Shown here one piece after another: positions 46,620-57,715 of a stretch of DNA of 64,000 bases. The DNA is from Serinus canaria (lineage: Eukaryota > Chordata > Aves > Passeriformes > Fringillidae). Within the stretch, counting starts at the first letter, position 1. Each line of letters begins with the position of its first letter. The notes below the pieces were generated by a model. The model saw only the letters and a list, made by a program, of their open reading frames with translations. It had not been told where the DNA came from and made no database searches. Location of the stretch: the NCBI RefSeq assembly GCF_022539315.1, contig NC_066317.1:70415190-70479189 (forward strand), read 5' to 3'. The position numbers and the translations under genes were made by a program.

Positions 46620-47108
46620 TGTCAAAATCCACCCAAAAAACCTTTATGGGTGCTAAAATCCATCAAAAAAAAATCTCTTAGGTGCTCAAATTCATCCCCA
46701 ATACCTAAAGATCCTAAAATCCATCCCTGAAACTTCCTTACGTGCAAAAATCCATCCCCAAAAATCTTCTTAGGCAGAAAAATCCATCCCCAAAACCTTC
46801 TGAGGTAGAAAAATCCATCCCCAAAAATCTTAGGAGCTCAAATCCATCCCCAAAACCTTTTAAGATCCTAAAATCCATCCCCAAAACCTCCTTAGGCAGA
46901 AAAATCCATCCCCAAAACTTCCTTAGGTGAAAAAAATCCATCCAAAAAACCTTCTCAGGTGCTCAAATCCACCCCCAAAACCTTCTCAGGTGCTCAAATC
47001 CATCCCCAGAACCTTCTCAGGTGCTCAAATCCATCCCCAGAACCTTCTCAGGTGCTCAAATCCATCCCCAGAACCTTCTCAGGTGCTCAAATCCATCCCC
47101 AGAGCTTC
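46620..47108. repeat. 31-bp minisatellite, about 16 copies, older at left
   Basis: Core GGTGCTCAAATCCATCCCCA then GAACCTTCTCA. Units at 46980-47100 are almost identical, those at 46620-46900 diverged (TTAGGCAGAAAAATCC forms), so the right end expanded most recently. Confidence 0.95.
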
Positions 47109-48011
47109 CTTGCCTCTGTGCAGTGCACTGCAAAGGGGTGTGGGGACTCTAAATGTGGATTTTGTCCTGGAATTTTGTCCTGGAATTCTGCTTCTTGTCC
47201 TGGCTGAGTCTCAGGGGGGCTCAGGATGAGCAGCTCCTGATCCATGCTGGGCACACCCGGCCGCCCTGGCAAATCTGGATCCCAAATCCCAGCTCTTCCC
47301 CTGTAATCAGGCTCAGGACCAACTGGAATCTACCAGAAATTTGGTGTTTTAAGGGAGATTTTAGAGCCAGGAACTGTGAATCAACATTTCCCTGTCAGGT
47401 GTTCCCAAGGCTCCCAAAAGCTGCTTCCCTCAGGAAGGGGAAGGATCCCGAGGCAGAAACCAGGGATCTACAGGTGAGGCCCAGAGAGAGGAGGATTATT
47501 ACAATTTCATCCAGCCAAGAGATAAAACTGGGTGCTGCCAGGAGTTAAAAAGTGATAAATTCCCAGCAGGGAGCAGCCACCTCCCTCTGAGCCCCTCTCC
47601 AGGCCTGAGCTTGGTGATCCTCAGGACCCTGGTGTTGTCCAGGTCCTCTCCACCACAGGAAAACCAAGGAAAAAGGGATTGTCCCACTCCCACCCCCCAG
47701 TGAGAGACAAAACCCAAGGGATTTATCCAATTCTGCTGGGCCCTGGCTCTCCAAACCCCCCCTGATCATCTCCATCCTCACCAAGCCAGCCCTGGTGGCA
47801 CCTGTGACACCTCAGCCACTCCTTCAGCTGGAGGGAGTGACTCAAATGATTGAATCTGGGGCCACTTTAGAACCAAAGGTGATTTTAAACCATTTATTTA
47901 ATAAATGAGAGGGTGGCACCATCCAAGGCAGGAGCACGGGGAGGCTGAGCCACCACCGTGGCTGGACACTCAGACACCAAACCCCTGGTTCATGGCACAC
48001 CATCCCCTGGA
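47109..48011. other. EXOC6B: Intronic sequence without recognised feature
   Basis: Two direct TTTTGTCCTGGAATT words at 47158-47187. Nothing else supported. Confidence 0.5.
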
Positions 48012-48072
48012 TTAATGAGTAATTAATGAGTAATTAATGAGTAATTAAGGAGTGATTAATGAGTAATTAATT
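48012..48072. repeat. (TAATTAATGAG)n, about 5 copies
   Basis: 11-bp unit, each with a TAATTA palindrome, the core of a paired homeodomain site. Confidence 0.93.
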
Positions 48073-48371
48073 CATCCCTGCACTGGCAGGAGCTGCCGTT
48101 TCCCCAGTGTTTTGTGGTGGCCTCAGGGACTCGTTGGACTCTCCGAGAGCAGCTCCTGGGGGCAGGAGGCTCAGCCCGGTGTGAAGAGCAGATTTTGGAG
48201 GTTTCTGCTAAAACTGCACCAAGTCCAGGCAGAGCTGGGTCTGATCCCTCGGGATCCCCCAGCTCCAGGACCCTGCCTGCTCGTCCACACTTTCCTCCAG
48301 GAAGGAAAGGACAAGGACACCTTGTCCCGGCTGCACTTCCAGTGTCCCACCATGGCCGTGTCCAACCCAAT

Positions 48372-48770
48372 TCCACAGAATTCCAGACTGGTTTGGGTGG
48401 GAAAGGACCTGAAAGGTCACCTCATTCCACCCCATCCATGGCAGGGACAGCTCCCACTGTCCCAGCTGGATCCAGCCTGGCCTTGGACACTGCCAGGGAT
48501 CCAGGGGCAGCCCCAGCAAATCTGGGAATTCCAGCCCAGCCCCTGCCCACCCTCCCAGCCAGCAATTCCTTGCCCAGATCCCAGCCCAATCTCCCCTTTC
48601 CCAGTGGCAGCCATTCCCTGGCTCCTGTCCCTCTGTCCCTTGTCCCCAGTCCCTCTCCAGCTCTCCTGGAGCCCCTTTAGGGACTCTGAGGATTCCCTGG
48701 ATTTTTCCCTTCTCCATGGGAACATTCCCAGCTCTCCCAGCCTGGCTCCAGCCCTGCAGCAGCTCCAGGC
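48372..48770 (-). mobile_element. CR1 LINE 3' copy
   Basis: CCAGACTGGTTTGGGTGGGA, CCCAGCAAATCTGGGAATTC, CCAGCCAGCAATTCCTTGCC, ending CTCCCAGCCTGGCTCCAGCC. Confidence 0.9.
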
Positions 48771-49849
48771 TCTCTCCAGCAGCTCCCACCCATTCCCAGG
48801 GGGATTTTTCCCCAGCAGCTCCTCAGGAGCAGCCCAGGATGGGGGAGCCCCCCAGGTCCTGGGGCTCAGGAGCCAAAATTCCCAGCCCCTCTCCTCAGCT
48901 CCTTCCCACAGGGACAAACCCCAGGCCGGGTCTCCATCCTGGTTTTACCCACGGCTCGGAGGAGGGTGAAGCACCTGGAGCAGCTTCACCACAGCCTCTG
49001 AAAGTTAAAGTTCCTTTGGAATCTCTTCCAGAGGAAAGATGTGCTTCCCACGGGTGGGAGAAGCAGAAGTGAGCGGAGCTGGGCTGGAGATGGCACAGGA
49101 GGGTCCCACAAGAACCTGCCCCCCACCCTGGGCTGCCTTCTCCTCAGCCTCAGAAGGTTTTGGGTGCCACCTCCTCGTTCCAACCCAACAAAGGGAACTG
49201 CAGCAGGAAGGGAAGGAGCAGCAAAGGCCTTTGAAACCATTCCCAAAAAAGAAAATCACAGAATCCGAGTCGCATTTTAACAGTTTCCCCCAAATTTATG
49301 GCCCAGGGACCTGCCGGAGTGACCAAACCCATCCCCTCACAGCACTGCTCCCCAGCTTCCCTCTCCTGAGCCAGGGCTGCCCCAGCAGTCAGGGACTCTC
49401 TCATGAAAGGTTCCTCCAACAAAACCTCGTCCTCCCCACGGCCCCCTCCTGACCCTGCTCCCATTTTTCATCCTCCCGCTTCCATCCCTTTCCCCTAAGT
49501 GCATTCCTCCCTCATCTCCCCAGATATTCCCACTGCTGCCACATCACATTCTCCTCAAAATGGAAAATATTTCTTCCTCTTGGTGGCAGTTGGAGCTCAG
49601 ACCACCCAGTTTCCCACATTTGATCTGTTCAGGACTATTCATCCTCTCAGGTCTCCAGATAATCCATTACTCCTCTGAATTCCATGCCTGAATCCTCTTT
49701 TCCTCTGGATAAAAAAAACCCAAAAAAGCAAAAAACCAAACGAACACATCAACCAGATCAAGAATATTCCAGAGCCAACCACGAGATCCTGGGCTTTCCG
49801 GGCTACCCAGCTGAAATTCCAGGTGGGATTTGTGCTTTAGGGCTGCTCC
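48771..49849. other. EXOC6B: Intronic sequence without recognised feature
   Basis: No exon or array seen. Confidence 0.5.
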
Positions 49850-50085
49850 TCTCTCACAGTTTGAGGGAGAGAACAAGAGCAAACCTGCTGGGAAAGTTTA
49901 GGTTGGATAATTTGGGAATATTCCTTCATGGAAAGGGTGGTCAAGCACTGCAAGTGCCCAGGGAGGTCTGGAGTCCCCATCCCTGTGGATGTGGCACTTG
50001 GGGACACGGCTGGTGGGGGCCTTGGAACAGCTGGATTCAGTCCTGGAGGGCTTTTCCAACCTCAGCCATTCCAGGGAACCCGGCG
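49850..50085 (+). mobile_element. CR1-like fragment, sense
   Basis: GTTTAGGTTGGATAATTTGG, TTCATGGAAAGGGTGGTCAA, GGCTTTTCCAACCTCAGCCA. Confidence 0.75.
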
Positions 50086-51011
50086 CTGGGCAGAGGAGCT
50101 GCTCCTTTTCCATCCAGCTTTAATTCCAGCTTCACCCAGCTCCCAACCCCTGCGAGGGGGCAGGGGAATCCAAAGGATTCCTGGCTCCCAAAGGAGCCAT
50201 ATTCCTTGTAATCACGGGTCCAGGAAAAACCCTCAATAACGCCTCATATTTGTAAAATTGCCGGGCAGAACCCTCCTGCTGAAATTAGCCCCGGAGTTCA
50301 CAGAGTTGGCAGGGAGAGGGGGATAATTACCAGCAGGGATGAGCACCACAGAAGGGAAAACAGAGGATAATCACAAGAAAGCAAAAACAGCAGCTGAACA
50401 AACCCAAAAATGTTTCGGGATTCGGGAGCTGAGAGCCAAGCGAGCTGGGATCACACCAGGAAAAATGCGCTCCTGGTTTGATTCTCCAGGAATAACCAAA
50501 ATGCCCAGGGAAATGGGACCTTGGGAATTGGAGCACGATTTCCCCTCAGCCTGCAGCAGGAATGCACCTTGTGCACTTCACATGTTCCCTACCTGGATAA
50601 CACAGGGTATCCAGAACCCAACATTCCCGTGGGATGTGACGGCCTGAGCCATCCCAAACCCTCCCCGTTTGGAACACCACCAACCATTCCCTAAAAATCA
50701 GTGACTCCTCTGGGCTCTTCCATTAAAATCCCATCCCAAGGAAGAGGATGTGCTGAAAGATCTGCTGAAGATTCCCCCTGGGAAAAGCCGGGTTGTGGAT
50801 CTACTGACACCAGGGAGATCCATCCCCAGGACCCACGGACACGGCCCAAACTCACCAGAACAGCCCCACTTCACATCCCCTGGGGGAGGTTTTTGTACCC
50901 CCCACACCCACAGAGCAGCTCTGGTTTAAATAATCAGGGATGGATTTAATTCTGGGCTTGGAGAACCCCAAACCCAGCACCCACCTGGATTTATCCGTGT
51001 TACACCACTAA
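50086..51011. other. EXOC6B: Intronic sequence without recognised feature
   Basis: 50205-50300 is AT-richer (CAATAACGCCTCATATTTG). Nothing supported as a gene. Confidence 0.45.
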
Positions 51012-51135
51012 AATCATGGAATGGTTTGGGTTGGAAGGACCTCAGAGCCCACCCAGTGCCAGCCCTGCCATGGCAGGGACACCTCCCTCTGTCCCAGGCT
51101 GCTCCAGCCCCAGTGTCCAACCTGGCCTGGGACAC
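51012..51135 (-). mobile_element. CR1 LINE 3' fragment
   Basis: CATGGAATGGTTTGGGTTGG, CTGTCCCAGGCTGCTCCAGC, GTGTCCAACCTGGCCTGGGA. Confidence 0.85.
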
Positions 51136-51429
51136 CCAGCAAAGCTTTCCACGGCGCCCACGTGTGGAATTGGGAATAACAGGAATGCTGGGACCTGCTC
51201 CCTCCACATCCTCACCAAAGCCCTGCAGGAGCCCTGGGCAAGGTCTCTCCACTTTGCAGATGTCCCCAAATTTGGTGAGAACTGACAGACTCGAGGCAGG
51301 GCCAACGCCTGGAGAGGTCTGGGTGGGCTGGAGGAACAGCCCAGCAGGGTGACATCCAAAAGGACAGATTCCAAACATCCCTCAGGGAAAGGGAGAAACC
51401 CTGGACCCCTCACAAACTGGGGAACCACG

Positions 51430-51835
51430 GGTTTGGGAGCTCCTCTGTGGATAAAGATGGGAATTTTGGGTAGACAGGAAGTTTTCCTCAAGGAGAACAG
51501 TAAAAATCCCTGAGATTGGTTGGAGCAGGGTGCTGATAACACCAAGGCCTGGGGTTTGATCCCTGAAGTTCCTCTGTGGATAAAGATGGGAATTTGGGGT
51601 AAACAGGAACTTTTTTACAAGGAAAAGAATAAAAATCCCTGAGATTGGTTGGAGCAGGGTGCTGATAGCACCAAGGTGTGGGGTTTGATCCCTGAAGTTC
51701 CTCTGTGGATAAAGATGGGAATTTTGGGTAGACAGGAAGTTTTTCCACAAGGAGAACAGTAAAAATCCCTGAGATGGGCTGGAGCAGGGTGCTGATAACA
51801 CCAAGGCCTGGGGTTTGATCCCTGGATGATTCCCT
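51430..51835. repeat. 129-bp tandem repeat, 3.1 copies
   Basis: TCCTCTGTGGATAAAGATGG at 51441, 51570 and 51699. Each unit also has AATCCCTGAGATTGGTTGGA and GGGGTTTGATCCCTG. Confidence 0.95.
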
Positions 51836-51895
51836 CAGGAGCTGGATCCTTGTGAGCCCCTTCCAACTCAGAATATCCCGTGATTCCACAACGCA
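51836..51895 (+). mobile_element. CR1 LINE extreme 3' end
   Basis: CCCCTTCCAACTCAGAATAT and CCCGTGATTCCACA; the array before it probably grew next to or from this copy. Confidence 0.65.
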
Positions 51896-52689
51896 GCAGA
51901 GAGAAATTCCCAAAGCTGGATCCCAATCTCCATCCTTGGAACCCTTCCAGGCCAGGCTGAACAAATCCCTGAGAACCCCGCTCTGGTCTCCCAGCTCCAG
52001 GCAGGATGGGAGCCCTCCTGAGGCCCCTTCCCACCCAGGTGGCCCCACCTGGGAGATGGTGGCCCCATCCCTTCCAGCAGCCTGCACAGAGCTCTGCAGC
52101 CCCTGAGGTCCCACTCAGCCCCCACCTCCCAGCCTGGGCTCCAGGTGCCCCGACCACCGACCCTGTCCCCTGGTCTGGGAGGAGGAAAGGCCAGATCTGG
52201 GGCCAAAATCCCATTTCTGGGGGGGGGTTTAGTCACGGTTTAGGCAATTCCAGTCTCCTCCCAACAAAAGTCAGGATTTCCTTCCCCTCACACCGTGAGC
52301 AGAGCCCTGGGCTGTGTCACCCTCACCTGCCCCAGCCCAGGGCTCCATTTTAATTTGCCTGCAAGTGCCAAACAACACATTCACCCTAAAACCCCACTCA
52401 GTCCAACCTGGATCCCATCCCCGCTCCCCCCTCACAACCCAGGAATTCCATGGAAATACCCCAAACCCGACCCCTCAGCACAGCACTGCAGCTTGGACGG
52501 GACACATCTCACCAAAAGCAGCACAGAAGCTTTAAACCCTCACAAATCACCGTTTTTTTACCCCAAAACCAGCTGAAACAAGCAACATTTTTGTTGTAGG
52601 GTCCAGCACTTCACCAAACACCAGGAGCTTCCCACCAGTGAGGAAGGAGCTGCCAAGAAAAGCAGCCCAGAAAATGATCCTGACGTGCC
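51896..52689. other. EXOC6B: Intronic sequence without recognised feature
   Basis: Nothing supported. Confidence 0.5.
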
Positions 52690-52930
52690 CCGGAGATGAG
52701 TGCAGATAAGAGAGGCCTGGTAGCCACTAATGAGGCACAAAAGAGTCCGACTCCAGAGCAGATGCTGCTCTTGGAAAACGTAAATATTCCCAACACGTCT
52801 CCCGGAGCGCATGGAGACGCAGGTGCTCGGCAGGGAAAGCTGGGATCAAAAAGGAGGCTCCTGTTTGTTGACTGTAAACACCCCCTCGATACCGACAACA
52901 CGGAGATGAAGTGGAGCAGGAATTGCGTGG
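52690..52930. promoter_or_regulatory. Candidate conserved non-coding element
   Basis: Unique block with GTGCAGATAAGAGAGGCC (GATA-like), CACTAATGAGGCACAAAAG, GTAAATATTCCC, GACTGTAAACACCCCC (forkhead-like), CGATACCGACAAC. Conservation untested. Confidence 0.35.
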
Positions 52931-53207
52931 GGGGAAGAGAGAGTGGCTGGAAGGGGCCTCTCCTGCCAGCCGGGCAGGATCCGGGCTCCTCCGCCCAGCC
53001 CTGACCTCCACCTGTGTCCTGGAAAAAGCAGCAGCCACCCGCTCCTTCCCGAGGCACTAAATCCCAGTTTGGCTCTTTGGAGTGCTTCAGGGCTTGGTTT
53101 CTCCTGTTGTGTGCTCAAAAATGAATTGTCTGGGGCCAAGAAGCAGAAGCAAAGGTGATCCCGAAGGAAAGGAGTGTCCAGAGGTCGGGAGAGGTCGTGG
53201 CTCCCCA

Positions 53208-53325
53208 TCCCAGAAGGATCCAAGGCCAGGTTGGACAGGGCTTGGAGCAGCCTGGGACAGTGGAAGTGGCACTGGATGGGCTTTAAGGTCCCTTTGAAGC
53301 CAAATCATTCCATGATTCCATGGAA
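53208..53325 (+). mobile_element. CR1 LINE 3' end
   Basis: GGACAGGGCTTGGAGCAGCC, GGATGGGCTTTAAGGTCCCT, CATTCCATGATTCCATGGAA with the terminal short repeat. Confidence 0.9.
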
Positions 53326-53599
53326 TGACCAAGAACCCCACCTGGAAGAGTCCCTGGAAGATCCAGCTCTCCCTTCCCTCTCTCCCACCCTTGGCTCGGC
53401 TCACTTCATTCAAAGCCAGCTTTGAAAGCAACAAAAATTTACAAAGAAAAAGCAAGAGGGAAGAAAAAAAACGTTTGAAATCTTTGGTCCAACAGATTCA
53501 AGGACCTCTCCAGACCCACGGGGTCCGAGCTCCTGGCCAGGCCTGCTCAGGACAACAGGGAACACCTGGACAAGGAACACAGGGACAGCAGCGTGTCAG

Positions 53600-54790
53600 G
53601 GAAACTGTTCCAAACCCTGTTCTCTCCAGGGGGGATTGTTCAAACCCCATTCTCTTGGGGGGAATGGTTTCAAACCCCATTTTCTCTTGGGGAAAATTGC
53701 TCCAAACCCCATTCTCTCCAGGGGGAATGGTTTCAAACCCCAGGGGGAATTGTTTCAAATCCCATTTTCTCCAGGGGAAATTGTTTCAAACCCCATTTTC
53801 TTTGGGGGAAATTGTTTTAAACCCCATTTTCTCTGGGGCAAATTGTTTTAAACCCTGTTCTCTCCAGGGGGGTTTCAAATCCCATTCTCTCCAGGGGGAA
53901 TGGTTTCAAACCCCAGGTGGAATTGTTACAAATCCCATTCTCTCCAGGGGGAATGGTTCAAACCCCTTTCTCTGGGGGGAATTGTTTGAAACCCTGTTCT
54001 CTCTGGGGGAAGGGTTTCAAACCCCAGGTGGAATTGTTTCAAACCCCATTCTCTCCAGGGGGAAGGGTTTCAAACCCCAGGGGGAATTGTTTCAAATCCC
54101 ATTTTCTCCAGGGGAAATTGTTTCAAACCCCATTTTCTTTGGGGGAAATTGTTTTAAACCCCATTTCCTTTGGGGGAAATTGTTTCAAACCCCATTTTCT
54201 TTGGGGAAAATTGTTTTAAACCCCATTTTCTCTGGGGCAAATTGTTTTAAACCCTGTTCTCTCCAGGGGGGTTTCAAATCCCATTCTCTCCAGGGGGAAT
54301 GGTTTCAAACCCCAGGTGGAATTGTTACAAATCCCATTCTCTCCAGGGGGAATGGTTCAAACCCCTTTCTCTGGGGGGAATCGTTTGAAACCCTGTTCTC
54401 TCTGGGGGAATGGTTTCAAACCCCATTTTCTCTGGGGGAAATTGTTTCAAACCCCATTTTTTGGGGGGGGAAATTGTTTCAAACCCCATTTTCTTTGGGG
54501 AAAATTGTTTCAAACCCCATTTTCTCTGGGGGAATGGTTTCAAACCCCAGGTGGAATTGTTACAAATCCCATTCTCTCCAGGGGGAATGGTTCAAACCCC
54601 TTTCTCTGGGGGAAATTGTTCCAAACCCCATTCTCTCCAGGGGGAAGGGTTTCAAACCCTGTTCTCTCTGGGGGAAGGGTTTCAAACCCCAGGTGGAATT
54701 GTTACAAACCCCATTTTCTCCAGGGGGAACTGTTTCAAACCCCTGCTCTCTCCTTCAAACCCCATTCTTTTGGGGAGGAATTGCTTCAAA
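53600..54790. repeat. 31-bp minisatellite with about 399-bp higher-order period, about 38 units
   Basis: Core TTTCAAACCCCATTTTCTCT then GGGGGAAATTG. A multi-unit block (from GGTTTCAAATCCCATTCTCT to CCCTGTTCTCTC) near 53870 recurs near 54268. A 569-residue plus-strand frame (53325-55034) is the translation of this array plus flanks, not a gene. Confidence 0.96.
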
Positions 54791-54989
54791 GCCCAGGGGA
54801 AGATGCTGGAGCTTTGCCTCAGCTCTGCTGCAAAAGCCACTGCAGGTCCCAGGCTCCTCTCTCAGCTTCTCCCGCTCCCCACCAGCCATGGAAGAGTTAA
54901 CCAGGAGGGAAAAAGGTGAGATTCCCCCTTTTCCCCCTTCCCCTCCCAGCAAAGCAGGCCATTACCCCAGCCCGAGCCGCAGCCCCATT

Positions 54990-55260
54990 GTTCCCAGCCC
55001 TGGATATGGGAAGCAATATCCATTTTCCATTTAGACCAGGGCAAAGCCTTTAATTTCAGCCTCCTGCCTGCAGCTGGAGTTCCCTTTTAACTCCTGGGCC
55101 GCGGGAGTGAAGACAGTTTTATATGGGGGGAAAGGCTGCAAAGGCCACTTTAATATGGTCACATGTGGCCGGGGGGAGCTTTCCGAGGGCCCGGTAATGA
55201 GGGGCAGCAGCGGGATATTGCACTTCCCATCTGGCTGCTCTGCACAGCAGGGAAAAGGCT
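54990..55260. promoter_or_regulatory. Candidate conserved non-coding element
   Basis: Unique block: CCCCATTGTTCCCAGCCC (SOX-like), GGATATGGGAAGCAATATCC, CAGTTTTATATGGGG (CArG-like), CCACTTTAATATGGTCACAT, CGGTAATGAGG. Ordered variety of sites without repetition. Conservation untested. Confidence 0.4.
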
Positions 55261-55574
55261 CTCCTGGCTTTTTAAGGACAGCCCCGGCTGCAGTGAGACA
55301 AAACCCACGGAAAAATGAAGAGCAAATGGAAGCGTGGGGAGGAGATGCCCTCTAATGTTGGAGCCCGGCAGCACAGCCGTGGGATGGGCTGGGGGATTGG
55401 GATGGGGCAGAAGGCAGGGTTTGGGGTATCCCCGGGGTTTGGGGATCGCCCCACATTTGGGATGGGCTCCCCACAACTTATGGGGTGCCAGGGCTCAGCT
55501 CCTCGGCCAGGGCCACCTGTGTTTGTGTTGGTGTGGCTCCGGAGCGTGGCCCTGCCGTGACCCGGGAAGGTCCT

Positions 55575-55668
55575 TCCCGTCCTGTCCCTGTCCCCGTCCT
55601 GTCCCTGTCCTGTCCCTGTCCCTGTCCTGTCCCCGTCCTGTCCTGTCCCTGTCCCATCCTGTCCCCAC
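55575..55668. repeat. (CCTGTCC)-type microsatellite
   Basis: CCTGTCCCTGTCCCCGTCC words repeated; same family of motif as the (TGTCCC)n at exon k. Confidence 0.92.
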
Positions 55669-55924
55669 AGCTCCTGACAAATCCGATTAGGGAGCAGCGT
55701 TGGAAGAGGGAAAACAGCCTGAGGAACCAGCCCGGCTTTGGGAATCCAGCCTTAATCCATGGAATGCCTTCCCAAAGGGCTTTTGGAGCAGCCAGGTCCT
55801 GCCAGAACCTTCCCAGCTCCTAATGAAGTGTTAATTGACCCAACCTCTGAGCCAGGGTCGGCACAGCAAAGGAGGAGGTTCCAGCCCAAAAGAGCATCCC
55901 AGGGATGCAAAGGGCTCGGATGGA

Positions 55925-56000
55925 TCCGAGGGATGGGAAGGGATGGGAAGGCTGGACTTGAGTTCCCTTCCAACCCAAACCATTCCAGGATTCCTCCCAC
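55925..56000 (+). mobile_element. CR1 LINE 3' terminal fragment
   Basis: GAGTTCCCTTCCAACCCAAA and CCATTCCAGGATTCC. Confidence 0.7.
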
Positions 56001-57449
56001 TTCAGTCCCTTTTCCAGATGCTGCACTTTTCCCAAAACCCCAGTTTGCTGGGAAATGGGACATTTTTCCAGCCTGTGTGATGTGGAGGGGAGGAATCCGC
56101 TCTCCTCACTTGAATCCAAGGAATTCCGAGAGATCCTGGTGCTGCCCCAGCTCCCCATCTCATGCTCCTTCTGAGCTGCTGCTGTAGGGGAGAGACAAAA
56201 ACAGGATTTTCCCCTTCTTTCCAGGGAATCACCATGAAAGCAACAGCTGGAATGTGGGGACCAGGAGCTGAAAGCCAAATTTTGGGCGTGCTCAGGGTTT
56301 CTCCTCTTTTTGCAGGACAGAAAACTGCCCCTGGCAGCATGATGGAAAACCAAGGAATTGAGGATTTGAGGGGAAAAAAGAAAGCCTGGAGGAAAGGAAA
56401 TTGCCAGAACAGCCTGTGGAGGTTGGTGGAAGGGTCAGGGAGCTCCTGTCTCCAAATTCCAGAGCAGACATCCCTGGAGCCAGGTCTGATCCCAGGGTCC
56501 AAGCAGGGCTCCGATGCCTCCCACCGACCTCCAAGGATGGAATCCAGAGTTGAAAATAAATACTAAAAATCAATCAATATCAAAAATCAATAATTTCTGT
56601 TCCTCGGGACTGCAGGGGGAAAGGCATGGAACTGGGAATAGAGTGCCCTACATTCCTCACTGTGGGATAGAAACCTTTTTCCAAAGGCCACCAGTGCTTC
56701 CAGCTCATCCCCATTCCCCCAGCTGGATAAAGCAGGGAAAACCAGACATTCCCAGGACACTACAAGCAGCAAGCCCTGCTCTGCCAACAACTGTCTGAAG
56801 CTCATTTCACTGAAAACCAAGGGCAGAAAATGGAATTTCTCTGCCAGACAAAGCCAGGAGGGCTCTGAGGAGGAGCAGAGGTCCCTGCCCTGCCTGCAGC
56901 ACAAATCCATAAATTCCCAATTGTCCCGGCAGGAACAGCCAGCAGAGCCAGCACCAGCCCAGGCGCTCCTGAAAAATCACACAACAATGGCCTGGACAGG
57001 GAATTCCAGCTTTTCCAGCTCTGTTCTCAGCAGATCCTGGAGTGAGGACAACCCGAGCCACAGGACAGGCTGGAGCAGCCCCGGATGGATTTTGTTCCAT
57101 GGGTTTATCCAAAGGTTCCTGTGCTCTGGAAACCCCTGGGCTCCACAAGAACTTTGTCAACAGCTCAGGGAGAGCAGGGGCAGGATGAGCTTCCAGGAGA
57201 AGGAGTTTTCCACCTTTGAAAGCAGAACTGGGAGGAGACTCGGCAGATCCAGGACCTCCAGGATCCTGAGGCAGAGCATTTTCTGGGAAGGAATAAGGAG
57301 AGAAGCTCTCCAAGGAGATGCAGAACTCCTGGACACAGCAGAACCCTGCTGGTGGAGCCCATGGGAATGTTCCTCGTCCTTAGGGCACAAGGAACATCCT
57401 GGATCAGGAGACTCTACTGGCCAGAGCCCACCAGAATCGAATTCCAGCC
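56001..57449. other. EXOC6B: Intronic sequence without recognised feature
   Basis: AT-rich AATCAATA words at 56555-56600. No exon or array supported. Confidence 0.5.
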
Positions 57450-57715
57450 TCTTCTGGGATCATGGAATCACCAAGGTTGGAAAAACCTTCTGAGGTCATC
57501 GAGTCCAACCACCCCCAGCCCTGGCAAGGCCACCACTGACCCCTGTCCCAAGTGCCACACCCACATGGATTTGAAATGCCTCCAGGAATGGGAACTCCAC
57601 CCCTGCCATGGGCACTTCCAAGGCCTGAACACCCTTTCCATGAGGAAACTCTTCCCAATATTCCAGCCTGAGGCTGCTCCCCTCACCCTGTCCCTGCTCC
57701 CTGAGAGCACAGACT
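57450..57715 (-). mobile_element. CR1-like fragment
   Basis: ATGGAATCACCAAGGTTGGA, GTCATCGAGTCCAACCACCC, TTTCCATGAGGAAACTCTTC; close to the element at 44138. Confidence 0.85.

Noticed and set aside
53325..55034. 569-residue plus-strand open frame
   Set aside because: Starts in a CR1 tail and runs through a 31-bp array; composition is repeat-derived and no codon bias or domain is visible.
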